Source of the DNA: an uncultured Alistipes sp.
GTDB lineage: Bacteria; Bacteroidota; Bacteroidia; Bacteroidales; Rikenellaceae
DNA length: 57,993 nt
Assembly (NCBI RefSeq): GCF_949296715.1
Contig: NZ_CASFQD010000014.1
Location: 1-57,993 of the forward strand
Direction: 5' to 3'
Under the pieces are notes generated by a model that saw only the letters and a program-made list of their open reading frames with translations, was not told the origin of the DNA and ran no database searches. This document shows, piece after piece, positions 8,204 through 15,312 of the stretch. Both the position numbers and the translations under genes were made by a program. The stretch's first letter is position 1, and the number at the start of each line of letters is the position of its first letter.

Positions 8204-8211
8204 CAAAGATA
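8204..8211 (-). promoter_or_regulatory. -7 element before the Rep-like gene
   Basis: TATCTTTG on the minus strand, 20 bases upstream of the Rep-like start. It is a perfect TAnnTTTG box, but I saw no -33 TTTG at the usual distance. It implies the Rep-like gene can be transcribed separately from the genes upstream. Confidence 0.6.
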
Positions 8212-8398
8212 ACGATTCTATACCTCTTATTTTCTATTTCTCAACCGTTTAAGAGGAAAATCGGACTCCTTCGCTTACAGAATCCCTATGAATAGCTGGT
8301 TTTCGAGGCCTATTATATTTTCTTATATAAAACCGGAAAACCATTAACTATTCGCGCGATTATATTTTGGGAAGAGAGGCGCAAACGGGCAGCGGGCA

Positions 8399-8713
8399 TT
8401 ATACCTCTTTCAAATCCGCTTCCGATACGTTCATATAATCGTTATCCTCATCCATCTCCTTTCGGGCCATCCTTTTCTGGGTTTCCATCCACTCCCACTC
8501 TTCAAACCTCTTTTCGAGCGTCTTACCCAGGGCCGCCAACCCGATAATGGCAACTATCGGCGAGAAGAAAATCGCGATCAGCAGCCATTCGGCTACCGAG
8601 CGACCGTAGTTTTTAGCCATTCGGCAGACAATACTTATACAAACGAGTATCCCAATGATACACCAAGCGATAAAAAAGCCTCCGAAGAGATCAACCAAAG
8701 CGTAGTAGTTCAT
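8399..8713 (-). CDS. small two-TM membrane protein
   Basis: This 104-aa protein has two predicted helices (about residues 8-31 and 41-63) joined by a short basic loop (CRMAKNYGRSV), then a charged tail rich in Glu, Arg, Lys and Asp. No family is recognised. It lies 113 bases downstream of the UDG-like gene on the same strand and may be co-transcribed with it. Small two-TM proteins in defence loci are often membrane effectors, and in plasmid-like elements they can be accessory or inhibitor proteins; the sequence alone does not decide. Confidence 0.65.
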   Translation of the reverse strand: MNYYALVDLFGGFFIAWCIIGILVCISIVCRMAKNYGRSVAEWLLIAIFFSPIVAIIGLAALGKTLEKRFEEWEWMETQKRMARKEMDEDNDYMNVSEADLKEV

Positions 8714-8826
8714 CGTTTTATAAAGATTAGTTTATAGAAATTAGTCGGTTCTTTTTCTTATATATATACGTCCCGAAGCCTTATCCCGGAGGTTATTCGG
8801 GCGGTCGCAGCGAGATCGGAAATATC

Positions 8827-10527
8827 CTATTCTTTCAGCGCTTTTATGACAGCATCGAATCCGTCATCCGCGCAATTATTCGGTGAAAGATAGGGCCGTC
8901 GGTAATTATTCAGGAGCACCAGATTCGCATAGTTCTCCAACCCTTCAACGGCAGCAAACCATCTTTTTTTACTTCGGCAAATCACGATCAGCACCCCCTT
9001 ATTCATCAGATACCGAACCAGCCTTACGGCAAACTCCTGGGTGGGGAGCAGCCCCGATTCCGAGTGAATCCGTCGTTTCCCGATATCCTTATATTTTTTA
9101 GAGTGATACCCAAGGTATTGAATAATCGTCAGGTAGTTCGGAGCATCGGGGCATCTATTCAGTACTTCGTTAAGCAGTTTATTCCAATAGTCGGTATCAA
9201 TGGCACGCAGCGTTTTATTTTTAGTCGGGAAGGGACGCCCTTTCAACAACATCGCTTCGGCCTTCTGTTGCAGGAAATACCGTCGGTCTTCGGAGGTCAT
9301 TTCTTTCAACGTGCCATCGTTTCCGGATTGCTTATCGGTGCATTCCACCCACCCGGGATTCAGTGTCAGAAGGGCCACTTTCGCGTCAAAGAAATTACCT
9401 TGTACAGGTTCGGGAACCCCTTCGAGCCGGATTTTATGCAGTTCGTCGGCCGTTTCGTTAAAGGCTTCGATCGCGGTCCGGTCGCCGCTGCAAACGAGAA
9501 CATCCGGAGATCCGCGGTAATCGCTATTCTTCAAATTTTCAGCCAGTTCGAGCCAAGGGTTCTCCTTCAATAAGGTCTCTTTCGTTTCCATAGTAAAAGG
9601 TTTTATAGTCAGGTTCCCAAAGATAAGAAATTCACGGCCTCGCTCCACACCCAAAGCCATCGCCTTCTCCATCATCCTTTTTTCGCCTTCGTAGTCGATC
9701 CGCACCGTCCAAGCACGGTTCGCCGCACCGTCCCATCGGAAAAACTCCTCCAGCCGTTCGTGTAACTCGGCGGAGAGCAGAGCCGCCAACCGCTGCTCGG
9801 GAAGAGCAACGCCTCTCCATAGAAAATCATTCAACACGGAGATCGCACGGCCCGTCCGCAGGTAGCTGATATAATACGCCAACGAGAAGGGAACCCGGTC
9901 GGCGTAATCGGGGTGGCTCGCTTTATAGCGGGTCAAAACGGCCTCCAAATCCCCACCGTAGTAAAGATACAAGGCCAGGTTCCGCAGTTTCTCCTCCCAG
10001 CCGATCCGTCCGAACTCACTGCACAGATCGTCCCAATAGGCTCGTCGCGCGATTCGGTCGTCGTCAATTTCCCGCTTCTCGACGCCCGGTATCGTCGGAT
10101 CGCCAACGGGTTCCGGAGCCGGGGCCGATTCTTCCCGGTATTTTTTAACGGTCAGGTCGTCCTCGCTGACAGAAGCGGCCTTCATCCAATCCCGCAGCCA
10201 CCTCGACTTCTCCACCTCGTTCCACGTTTCGAAATCGTCCCCCGTTACTTCGTATCTCGACAGGTAGTGGCGGAAATCTTCCTCCAGCCGCGCTATCCGA
10301 CTCCCTTCGGCGGCGGCATACCGCAGTTTCTGCGGCAGCTCCTCGATCCACATCGTCGAACGGATCGCCTCCCGGAATCGCTTCGTCTCGATCGTATCCA
10401 GCAGGGGGAATTCTCCCCGGAAAGGGATCAGCCGGGAGGGGACTTCCCGGTCTATAAACCATCGGGCCATTCCACCGGCCACGGAACACATCCGGTCCCT
10501 CGTCGAAAGTTCACTCTTTTTCATCAT
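8827..10527 (-). CDS. large protein with C-terminal uracil-DNA-glycosylase-like domain
   Basis: A 566-aa protein with a long helical, unrecognised N-terminal part (about 1-370) and a C-terminal domain (about 378-566) showing the motif order of UDG-superfamily proteins: a strand ending in ALLTLNPGW (385-393) like the catalytic/water-activating N/DPG motif, a central IIQYLGYHSKKY (468-479), and a final LLNNYRRPYLSPNN (538-551) followed by a GFDAVIKALK helix, like the second glycosylase motif. I chose the ATG pair at 10522-10527; a TTG frame extends ten codons further up. It is preceded by its own promoter and a long structured leader. UDG-superfamily proteins include anti-phage DNA glycosylases, so a base-sensing defence role is possible but inferred. 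Confidence 0.6.
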   Translation of the reverse strand: MMKKSELSTRDRMCSVAGGMARWFIDREVPSRLIPFRGEFPLLDTIETKRFREAIRSTMWIEELPQKLRYAAAEGSRIARLEEDFRHYLSRYEVTGDDFETWNEVEKSRWLRDWMKAASVSEDDLTVKKYREESAPAPEPVGDPTIPGVEKREIDDDRIARRAYWDDLCSEFGRIGWEEKLRNLALYLYYGGDLEAVLTRYKASHPDYADRVPFSLAYYISYLRTGRAISVLNDFLWRGVALPEQRLAALLSAELHERLEEFFRWDGAANRAWTVRIDYEGEKRMMEKAMALGVERGREFLIFGNLTIKPFTMETKETLLKENPWLELAENLKNSDYRGSPDVLVCSGDRTAIEAFNETADELHKIRLEGVPEPVQGNFFDAKVALLTLNPGWVECTDKQSGNDGTLKEMTSEDRRYFLQQKAEAMLLKGRPFPTKNKTLRAIDTDYWNKLLNEVLNRCPDAPNYLTIIQYLGYHSKKYKDIGKRRIHSESGLLPTQEFAVRLVRYLMNKGVLIVICRSKKRWFAAVEGLENYANLVLLNNYRRPYLSPNNCADDGFDAVIKALKE

Positions 10528-10842
10528 TCGATCCCGGTTACAGTCTCTTTCCGGCAAAATTATCAGTCACTTCCGCCAACTCCCGGCGCAAGGTCCGCCT
10601 ATTTTTGCCATCGAACCATTCCTGCCCAACGCCCGAACCGGCAGGGGATTAAACAAAGAAAGCGTGGCGCTGAAGGCTTATTTCATACGGCAGGTTCTGG
10701 AATACCCGAATACTAAAATAAGCAACAGCCCACGCCCTTTTTCAAGGACACGGGAATAACCGCGCTTATTCTCGTATTCGTAGGAATTTTCCAGATTCGC
10801 CGTAGAGAATAAACTTACGCTTTCGCGTCTATCGATATGTCA
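10528..10842 (-). promoter_or_regulatory. long structured 5' leader of the UDG-like gene
   Basis: About 315 transcribed bases precede the start codon with no ATG-initiated gene of useful length. A nested hairpin is clear: 10730-10735 pairs with 10662-10667 (GCGTGG/CCACGC), 10726-10729 with 10669-10672 (GCTG/CAGC), and 10716-10723 with 10676-10683 (GCTTATTT/AAATAAGC), closing a 32-base loop. A small CCTT/AAGG hairpin at 10736-10747 abuts it on the 5' side. From memory this resembles a leader recurrent upstream of cargo genes in Bacteroidales mobile elements; I could not check that. A regulatory RNA is the simplest reading. Confidence 0.6.
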
Positions 10843-10846
10843 TAGA

Positions 10847-10876
10847 CAAAAGTACGAAGATTTCGCGGATTTCCAA
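10847..10876 (-). promoter_or_regulatory. promoter of the leader/UDG-like transcript
   Basis: On the minus strand TTG (complement of 10874-10876), 19 bases, then TACTTTTG (complement of 10847-10854), a full Bacteroidota promoter. It lies directly after the terminator of the 209-aa gene, so the UDG-like unit is transcribed independently of the WYL unit. Confidence 0.82.
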
Positions 10877-10877
10877 C

Positions 10878-10904
10878 AAAAAAGGCTTCGAACAAATCGA
10901 AGCC
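10878..10904 (-). terminator. terminator of the WYL / 209-aa unit
   Basis: An 8-bp perfect stem GGCTTCGA/TCGAAGCC (10884-10891 and 10897-10904) with a 5-base loop, followed on the minus strand by six Ts. It starts 4 bases after the stop codon of the 209-aa gene. Confidence 0.9.
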
Positions 10905-10907
10905 CCT

Positions 10908-11537
10908 TCAAAGTCCATTCATCGTCTCTAAATAATAGATCGTTTCAGTTTTATGGCATTCTGCAGGTGTCTTGATCCGTATTAATTTATCTCCCCAATC
11001 GCATCCCTTTTCAGGGAACATGTGCCATAAAACAAAAACTATTAAATTCAAGTCTTTCGCCATTTTCATCACCTCTGAATAGAAATTTTCATCTTTTCTC
11101 TTTTTCAAAAGGAAATTCGGCAAAGTCCAGTCATCAAGAGAAATTATAATCGCTTTCATGCCATTTATAACGGCAAGGTTTCGCATCCCGTATAATCCTA
11201 TAACATAGTTTTTTATAGCACGATGACCCATTCTAGCGAACGGATAGCCGCAGTCCCAATGGAACAGCCCCGCAGATATTCTATTTTTCTCTAACAAGGA
11301 ATATAACATGGGGCCTAATATCGGCGGTGTCCTTTCATCATCATAATCATAAAGCTGTATCCTTTCATCATCATAAATTGGTTTAGGCGTACAAATCGTG
11401 ATTACCTCCGAATATTTACAGACAATAGAACGAATATTTCCCGCATCAAAAGTTAGATAGACTCCTTTCCTACACGAGCGAACAGATATATTTTCTATAT
11501 TTTCGGGTCTTAATTTTACAGTAATTTTTTTACTCAT
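10908..11537 (-). CDS. unknown 209-aa protein linked to the WYL regulator
   Basis: I do not recognise this protein. Its gene is clearly more AT-rich than all its neighbours, a sign of separate origin. The C-terminal half has a strand pattern like the second half of a RecA/DnaB-type ATPase core: MKAIIISLDDW (Walker-B-like hydrophobic strand with two Asp, about 128-138), then MKMAKDLNLIVFVLWHM (about 157-173, like the helix-strand that ends in a conserved Gln or His in DnaB), and a final ETIYYLETMNGL. No Walker A loop is present in the N-terminal half, so any such fold would be inactive for ATP. The gene overlaps the WYL gene by 8 bases, so the two are translationally coupled, and it ends at a strong terminator. 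Confidence 0.7.
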   Translation of the reverse strand: MSKKITVKLRPENIENISVRSCRKGVYLTFDAGNIRSIVCKYSEVITICTPKPIYDDERIQLYDYDDERTPPILGPMLYSLLEKNRISAGLFHWDCGYPFARMGHRAIKNYVIGLYGMRNLAVINGMKAIIISLDDWTLPNFLLKKRKDENFYSEVMKMAKDLNLIVFVLWHMFPEKGCDWGDKLIRIKTPAECHKTETIYYLETMNGL

Positions 11538-12450
11538 ATCTATCCCTCATTTTCGTAACCACATTTTTCACCTCTTCCCGAAACCACGCGGGCTGCAGTA
11601 CCTCCACGTCAGCACCGTGCGAGAGCAGTTCCATCCGGAAATCATAGGTCGGGGCCAGCCGGTATTCGAATACCGAATATTCCGCGGTCCGTTCCATCTC
11701 CCGCTGGGTAGGATGCAGTGGCAGGGCCCGAACATAGTTCGCCTGCTTCCCATAGACCCGAATTTCAATCCGTTCGGCGGATTGCCCCGGAATCCGGATA
11801 ATTCCGAAGGCGTCGGCATAGAACTCCGCACAATCAAAATCCAAGGGGATTTCAGCCTCTTTCGCCGTCGGAGTTATATCAACTACCCGATCGAGGGCAA
11901 ACGCATAAATTCCGCCCATCTCCACGCTTTCGGCGATCAGATACCAGCGCCGTCGAAAGGCCTTCAACCCGTAAGGTTCAACCTCGTAGCGCTTTTCCCG
12001 CTTTTCATCGTAGGTATGACGATAGATGATTTCCAGGCATCGGTTCTCTTCCATCGCCCGGAGGACGGTCGTCAGGTAGGTGTAGCCCGAGGGAATCGGT
12101 TCCAATGCGATCCGTCGGCGCAGGCGTTTACTATTTACCAAGAGATCGTTTACAGCGAAGGTTTCCAACAACCAGCGTCGCAGATCGTCCCGTTCGAGGT
12201 CATCGCCGTATTCGATAAAGTATTCGTTCGTCCGGCGGTCGCAGGCGATATTGACATCGAAGAGCGTTTCGACGGCTTTCCGGTGATTCTCGAAGGTCTT
12301 TCGAGGAAGTTCCTCTCCGCCCGACCATTCGTTCCGGAGCCAGCGGCGGCGGATTTCATCCAGCGTGATTCTTCCCGCGGAATAGATCGTCTCCAGGAGC
12401 CACAGGTAGCGGCGCAGCAACATCGCCGTATTATTCGTCAAGGCATTCAT
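11530..12450 (-). CDS. WYL-domain transcriptional regulator
   Basis: A 306-aa regulator with an N-terminal helix-turn-helix region (about 1-80; LLETIYSAGRITLDEIRRRW), a middle WYL domain (EVEPYGLKAFRRRWYLIAES, the WYL motif being RWYLIAE) and a C-terminal WCX-like domain (YRLAPTYDFRMELLSHGADVEVLQPAWFREEV). WYL proteins sense ligands such as nucleic acids and repress or activate many defence loci. I placed the start at MNALTNN: the in-frame GTG six codons upstream falls in the -7 promoter box TATCTTTG (12468-12475), so it would not be transcribed. It is the first gene of a two-gene unit with the 209-aa protein. Confidence 0.88.
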   Translation of the reverse strand: MNALTNNTAMLLRRYLWLLETIYSAGRITLDEIRRRWLRNEWSGGEELPRKTFENHRKAVETLFDVNIACDRRTNEYFIEYGDDLERDDLRRWLLETFAVNDLLVNSKRLRRRIALEPIPSGYTYLTTVLRAMEENRCLEIIYRHTYDEKREKRYEVEPYGLKAFRRRWYLIAESVEMGGIYAFALDRVVDITPTAKEAEIPLDFDCAEFYADAFGIIRIPGQSAERIEIRVYGKQANYVRALPLHPTQREMERTAEYSVFEYRLAPTYDFRMELLSHGADVEVLQPAWFREEVKNVVTKMRDRYE

Positions 12451-12467
12451 CGTCCAAAGTTTTTTCA

Positions 12468-12475
12468 CAAAGATA
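12468..12475 (-). promoter_or_regulatory. -7 element of the WYL gene
   Basis: TATCTTTG on the minus strand, 17 bases before the chosen ATG, giving a very short leader. The -33 region falls in the terminator hairpin of the integrase gene, with no clean TTTG. Hairpin and promoter thus overlap, which may affect expression. Confidence 0.6.
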
Positions 12476-12507
12476 AAAATAGCTTCCGCCAGAATTCGGC
12501 GGAAGCT
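12475..12507 (-). terminator. terminator of the integrase genes
   Basis: A 10-bp perfect inverted repeat (AGCTTCCGCC 12481-12490, GGCGGAAGCT 12498-12507) with a 7-base loop, followed on the minus strand by a T-rich run. It lies 6 bases after the integrase stop and insulates the WYL unit. Confidence 0.85.
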
Positions 12508-12512
12508 TCGAT

Positions 12513-13793
12513 TTATTTCTTTTTTTTCGTCCGGTGTACGATCTTCTTTATATCAATCAAGTGGTTTTTCTCCGCCGATTCAAGAGCCAATTGCTTACTC
12601 CATTTCATATAGCGTTCAGACATCGTTACGCTCGAGTGTCCCAAATAGTTCTTAATCGTATAGGTATCCGCACCCTCCGCTGCAGTTAAGGTCGCAAAGG
12701 TTCTTCGGGAGGCGTGATAAGTCAGGTTCTTATCTATCCCTGCCATTTTCGCCAGCTTTTTCAACGTCGGATTTACCGTCGACGCCGATGAGATTCGGAA
12801 CATTCGGTTTTCACGTTCGACCTGACTTAAAGGGATTCCGTCATCATCAGCGGCAATCCACTCGATCATTCTTTCGCCGAAGGTCGATAGAGGAATATGA
12901 ACTTCGCGGTTCCGTTTCCACGGCTTATCACCCTTTTTAGGAATCAAGTGTACGATAATCGTTTCTTGCGTTACGTCCAGCGCACCCCAAGTTATACAAA
13001 GCGCATCACTCAATCGGATTCCTACGGCACAAGAAAACAGGAACATGACCAATACCCGGAACTCGGTCGATCCGATTTCGGCATCGAGTCCCAAAAGCTG
13101 GTACATTCTTTTCAGTTCGTCATATTCGAGGAACGTATCGTTTTCGGCAGCTTTGGGAACCTCGCATTCACGGGTCCGGTACGGATTCTTTATCGGAATA
13201 CCACGCCGTTCAATATCAAGAACAATCGTCCGGACGTGCTTCAACCGGTTCGCTCTCGTTCCCAAAACATCTCCAAGGCCGTGTTCACGACCCCGCTTTA
13301 CCAAAAAGCGTTCGAAATCATTGATAAACTTCGCGTCAATATCCTTTATCCGGATTTTTTCGCGAAACTCTTTCAAGGCTCGCCGGGTCGTATCATACCC
13401 CTTTTCCGTCGAGCGGGTCATCTTTCCGGCCTGTCTCCGCTCCAAGACGTATTTATCGAAATATTCGTAGAATGACGCATCGCCCGGATCTTTCGGTTCT
13501 TCATTCGCTACAATCTCGCGCAGGTACGTTTTCGTCAACTTCTCGCCATTTACCAGAACATTATATATCCGGGTTCTAATTCGCGTCAACTCCTTCTCGA
13601 TAATCAGTTTCAGCGCGTCGTCGATCGGTTCCTTCGTCTTATCATCCCACTCTTCGGGCAATAAGTCGATACCCATCGGATATTTCGGCTCTTCGCCATC
13701 AATTCGAGGGAATCGGATATATAACGGCATTCGGCCGTTCTTTTTTCGTTTATCGCTCCGAAGATATAAAGTCGGGGTCGGCAGTTTAATCAT
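12513..13793 (-). CDS. tyrosine recombinase/integrase (first of pair from cargo side)
   Basis: A 426-aa site-specific recombinase of the Bacteroidota phage-integrase type: an N-terminal arm-binding region (about 1-95), a SAM-like core-binding domain (about 105-205), and a catalytic domain with Arg260 (CAVGIRLSD), a Lys near 286-290, His360-Arg363 (HASRRTF), His386 (LGHSS) and the nucleophile Tyr395 (SERYMK). All catalytic residues are present. It should excise and integrate the element at tRNA-Cys with its neighbour. It lies 32 bases downstream of the second integrase gene, in the same transcript, and ends in a terminator and a lysine-rich tail. Confidence 0.93.
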   Translation of the reverse strand: MIKLPTPTLYLRSDKRKKNGRMPLYIRFPRIDGEEPKYPMGIDLLPEEWDDKTKEPIDDALKLIIEKELTRIRTRIYNVLVNGEKLTKTYLREIVANEEPKDPGDASFYEYFDKYVLERRQAGKMTRSTEKGYDTTRRALKEFREKIRIKDIDAKFINDFERFLVKRGREHGLGDVLGTRANRLKHVRTIVLDIERRGIPIKNPYRTRECEVPKAAENDTFLEYDELKRMYQLLGLDAEIGSTEFRVLVMFLFSCAVGIRLSDALCITWGALDVTQETIIVHLIPKKGDKPWKRNREVHIPLSTFGERMIEWIAADDDGIPLSQVERENRMFRISSASTVNPTLKKLAKMAGIDKNLTYHASRRTFATLTAAEGADTYTIKNYLGHSSVTMSERYMKWSKQLALESAEKNHLIDIKKIVHRTKKKK

Positions 13794-13825
13794 TTCGGTA
13801 GAATTTTCTCACAAGATAGCTTTTT

Positions 13826-15013
13826 TTATCCTTTTCTACCAGAGAACGTTTTGATATTCTTCGCCGATTCCTTGGCTATCGAGAGGTCGTATTTCAGATA
13901 GCGCTGGGTCATATTCACGGACTTATGACCCAAATACTTCGAAATCATATATATATCCACTTTATCCAGCACCAACAGCGTAGCAAAGGTGTGGCGGGAG
14001 GAGTGGTAGGTTACGTGCTTATCGATTCCGGCCCGTTTCACGTGTTCACGAAGCGTTCGATTTACGGTCGGTTCGGTATAGGGATAGAAGATTTTATCAC
14101 CGCTTCCCACCAAACGCCCGTTTTCGGATTTTTCTTCCAATATCTCCCGCGCCATCGGGAAAAGCGGGGTTATCACCTCGGATTTCGTCTTAATCATCCG
14201 CTTTTTTATCAATCCATTCGAAAAATCCACGTCTTTCCAACATAAATCGCGTACGTCGGAGAAGCGGAGACCGCAGAAGCACGAGAATTGATACATTTTC
14301 AAAATCCGGTACTCTTTCGTATCTCTTGCAAACTTATCGGAGTAGTCGATCAAATGCAGGAGTTCGTCTTTCTCCAAATAGACCTCTTTTACCGCGGAAT
14401 TCGGCATCTTGAACCACTTATACGGGTTTTCAACCGGGATATTCCGTTTAAGCATATCGAGAATCACCGTCCGCAGATTTTTATGCTTCGGGTTCCGACC
14501 TCCGGCCGAATTCCCGTTTACTTCGCGCATATAGTTATCAAAATCTTCGATAAACGGGAGCGAAATATCGGAGATGCGGAGCTCCGATCGAAACTCTTTC
14601 AAGACGTGAAAGGTCGTCATATAGACCCGGATCGTTTCGGGATTCAAGCCCTCTTTTCGTTTTCGTTCTACAAAGTCGAGGTAATAGTCGTAGAATGATC
14701 TATTTTCGGGTTTCACACGTCGTTTCCCGTCGTAGAACTCTTTTACCAGATCCATCGACAACTCCGTACCGTCGGCCAACAGCCGATTGATATAGAGATC
14801 GAGCTCCATAATTTTCCGGTTCAACTGGATAGCGAGGGTTTTATCCTTCGGTTCCATCCGTTTAGCATCCCAGCGACCGTCCCATACCTCCAAGCCCGTC
14901 GGAATTTTCGTACTTCGGTCTCCGACTCTTATTCGCAGGTAAATCGGATACTTTCCGTTCCGTTTCAAGGGCTTATCATTTCGGATACATTTACAAATCG
15001 AGTAGTTCGCCAT
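13826..15013 (-). CDS. tyrosine recombinase/integrase (next to attR)
   Basis: A 395-aa tyrosine recombinase with the same domain plan as its neighbour but clearly divergent. Catalytic residues are Arg250 (FCGLRFSD), Lys in KRMIKTKSE (272-278), His337 and Arg340 (HSSRHTF), His363 (LGHKS) and Tyr372 (TQRYLK). The start at 15013 gives MANYSICKCIRND, usual for these enzymes. It is the first gene of the two-integrase transcript and is next to the right end, about 280 bases from attR, as expected for the integrase of a tRNA-targeting element. The upstream region is AT-rich; a weak promoter (TTTG ... TACACTTG) can be traced but with long spacing. Confidence 0.93.
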   Translation of the reverse strand: MANYSICKCIRNDKPLKRNGKYPIYLRIRVGDRSTKIPTGLEVWDGRWDAKRMEPKDKTLAIQLNRKIMELDLYINRLLADGTELSMDLVKEFYDGKRRVKPENRSFYDYYLDFVERKRKEGLNPETIRVYMTTFHVLKEFRSELRISDISLPFIEDFDNYMREVNGNSAGGRNPKHKNLRTVILDMLKRNIPVENPYKWFKMPNSAVKEVYLEKDELLHLIDYSDKFARDTKEYRILKMYQFSCFCGLRFSDVRDLCWKDVDFSNGLIKKRMIKTKSEVITPLFPMAREILEEKSENGRLVGSGDKIFYPYTEPTVNRTLREHVKRAGIDKHVTYHSSRHTFATLLVLDKVDIYMISKYLGHKSVNMTQRYLKYDLSIAKESAKNIKTFSGRKG

Positions 15014-15159
15014 TTAAATCCCCAAAACAAGTGTAATATTCAGGGACTAAATAAGTTACAAAACATCAGATTATAAAGAATTTACAATAAATAATTATCT
15101 TTTTCTTAAAAAGACGAGCAGAAGGCCAATCGAGGAGATATAGACCGATTTAAGATTCG

Positions 15160-15180
15160 GGGGGCGCAAATAGGGGCGCA
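15160..15180 (+). repeat. right arm-type sites (GGGGGCGCA, GGGGCGCA)
   Basis: Tandem motifs at 15160-15168 and 15173-15180, matching the left pair (6604-6624) in sequence, orientation and a repeat distance of about 12 bases. They lie between the integrase gene and attR. Confidence 0.65.
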
Positions 15181-15295
15181 CCGGTATAAATAGCTCTATT
15201 TTTCAGTGTATCTTTACTTTACAATAGTCTTTATATTCAACTATCCAACAGGGTAAAATATCGTAAGTATCATATAATCAACGAATAGTGAGCTT

Positions 15296-15309
15296 CGCTT
15301 CAGACCTCA
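15296..15309 (+). repeat. attR direct repeat
   Basis: CGCTTCAGACCTCA, identical to the last bases of tRNA-Cys at 6535-6548. It marks the right junction: the host sequence that once followed tRNA-Cys resumes here. Confidence 0.92.
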
Positions 15310-15312
15310 CAG

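Larger units (their letters stand above)
6535..15309. mobile_element. tRNA-Cys-integrated element (about 8.8 kb)
   Basis: The element is bounded by identical 14-bp direct repeats (CGCTTCAGACCTCA) at the tRNA-Cys 3' end and at 15296-15309. Inside, all seven genes lie on the minus strand: two tyrosine recombinases beside attR, a WYL regulator, an unknown protein, a UDG-like protein, a two-TM protein and a Rep/relaxase-like protein near attL. Base composition is visibly lower in GC than the flanks. Paired GGGGCGCA motifs near both ends look like recombinase arm sites. No type IV secretion genes, capsid genes or second relaxase are present, so it is best seen as a small integrative mobilizable or plasmid-like element rather than a full ICE or prophage. 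Confidence 0.9.

Noticed and set aside
10528..10557. TTG start extending the UDG-like protein by ten codons
   Set aside because: An ATG pair follows at a sensible distance from an upstream GGAAAGAG-like ribosome site; a TTG start is less likely.
10570..10830. Protein-like frame in the leader of the UDG-like gene (ends ELAEVTDNFAGKRL)
   Set aside because: The frame is broken by stops and has no usable start codon; the nested hairpins make an RNA role more likely. I kept it as a regulatory leader, not as a gene.
12451..12468. GTG start for the WYL regulator, six codons upstream
   Set aside because: The GTG overlaps the -7 promoter box TATCTTTG, so it would not be in the transcript.
6535..15309. 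The element as a prophage or full ICE
   Set aside because: No capsid, tail, terminase, lysis or type IV secretion genes are present; only integrases and one Rep/relaxase-like gene are.
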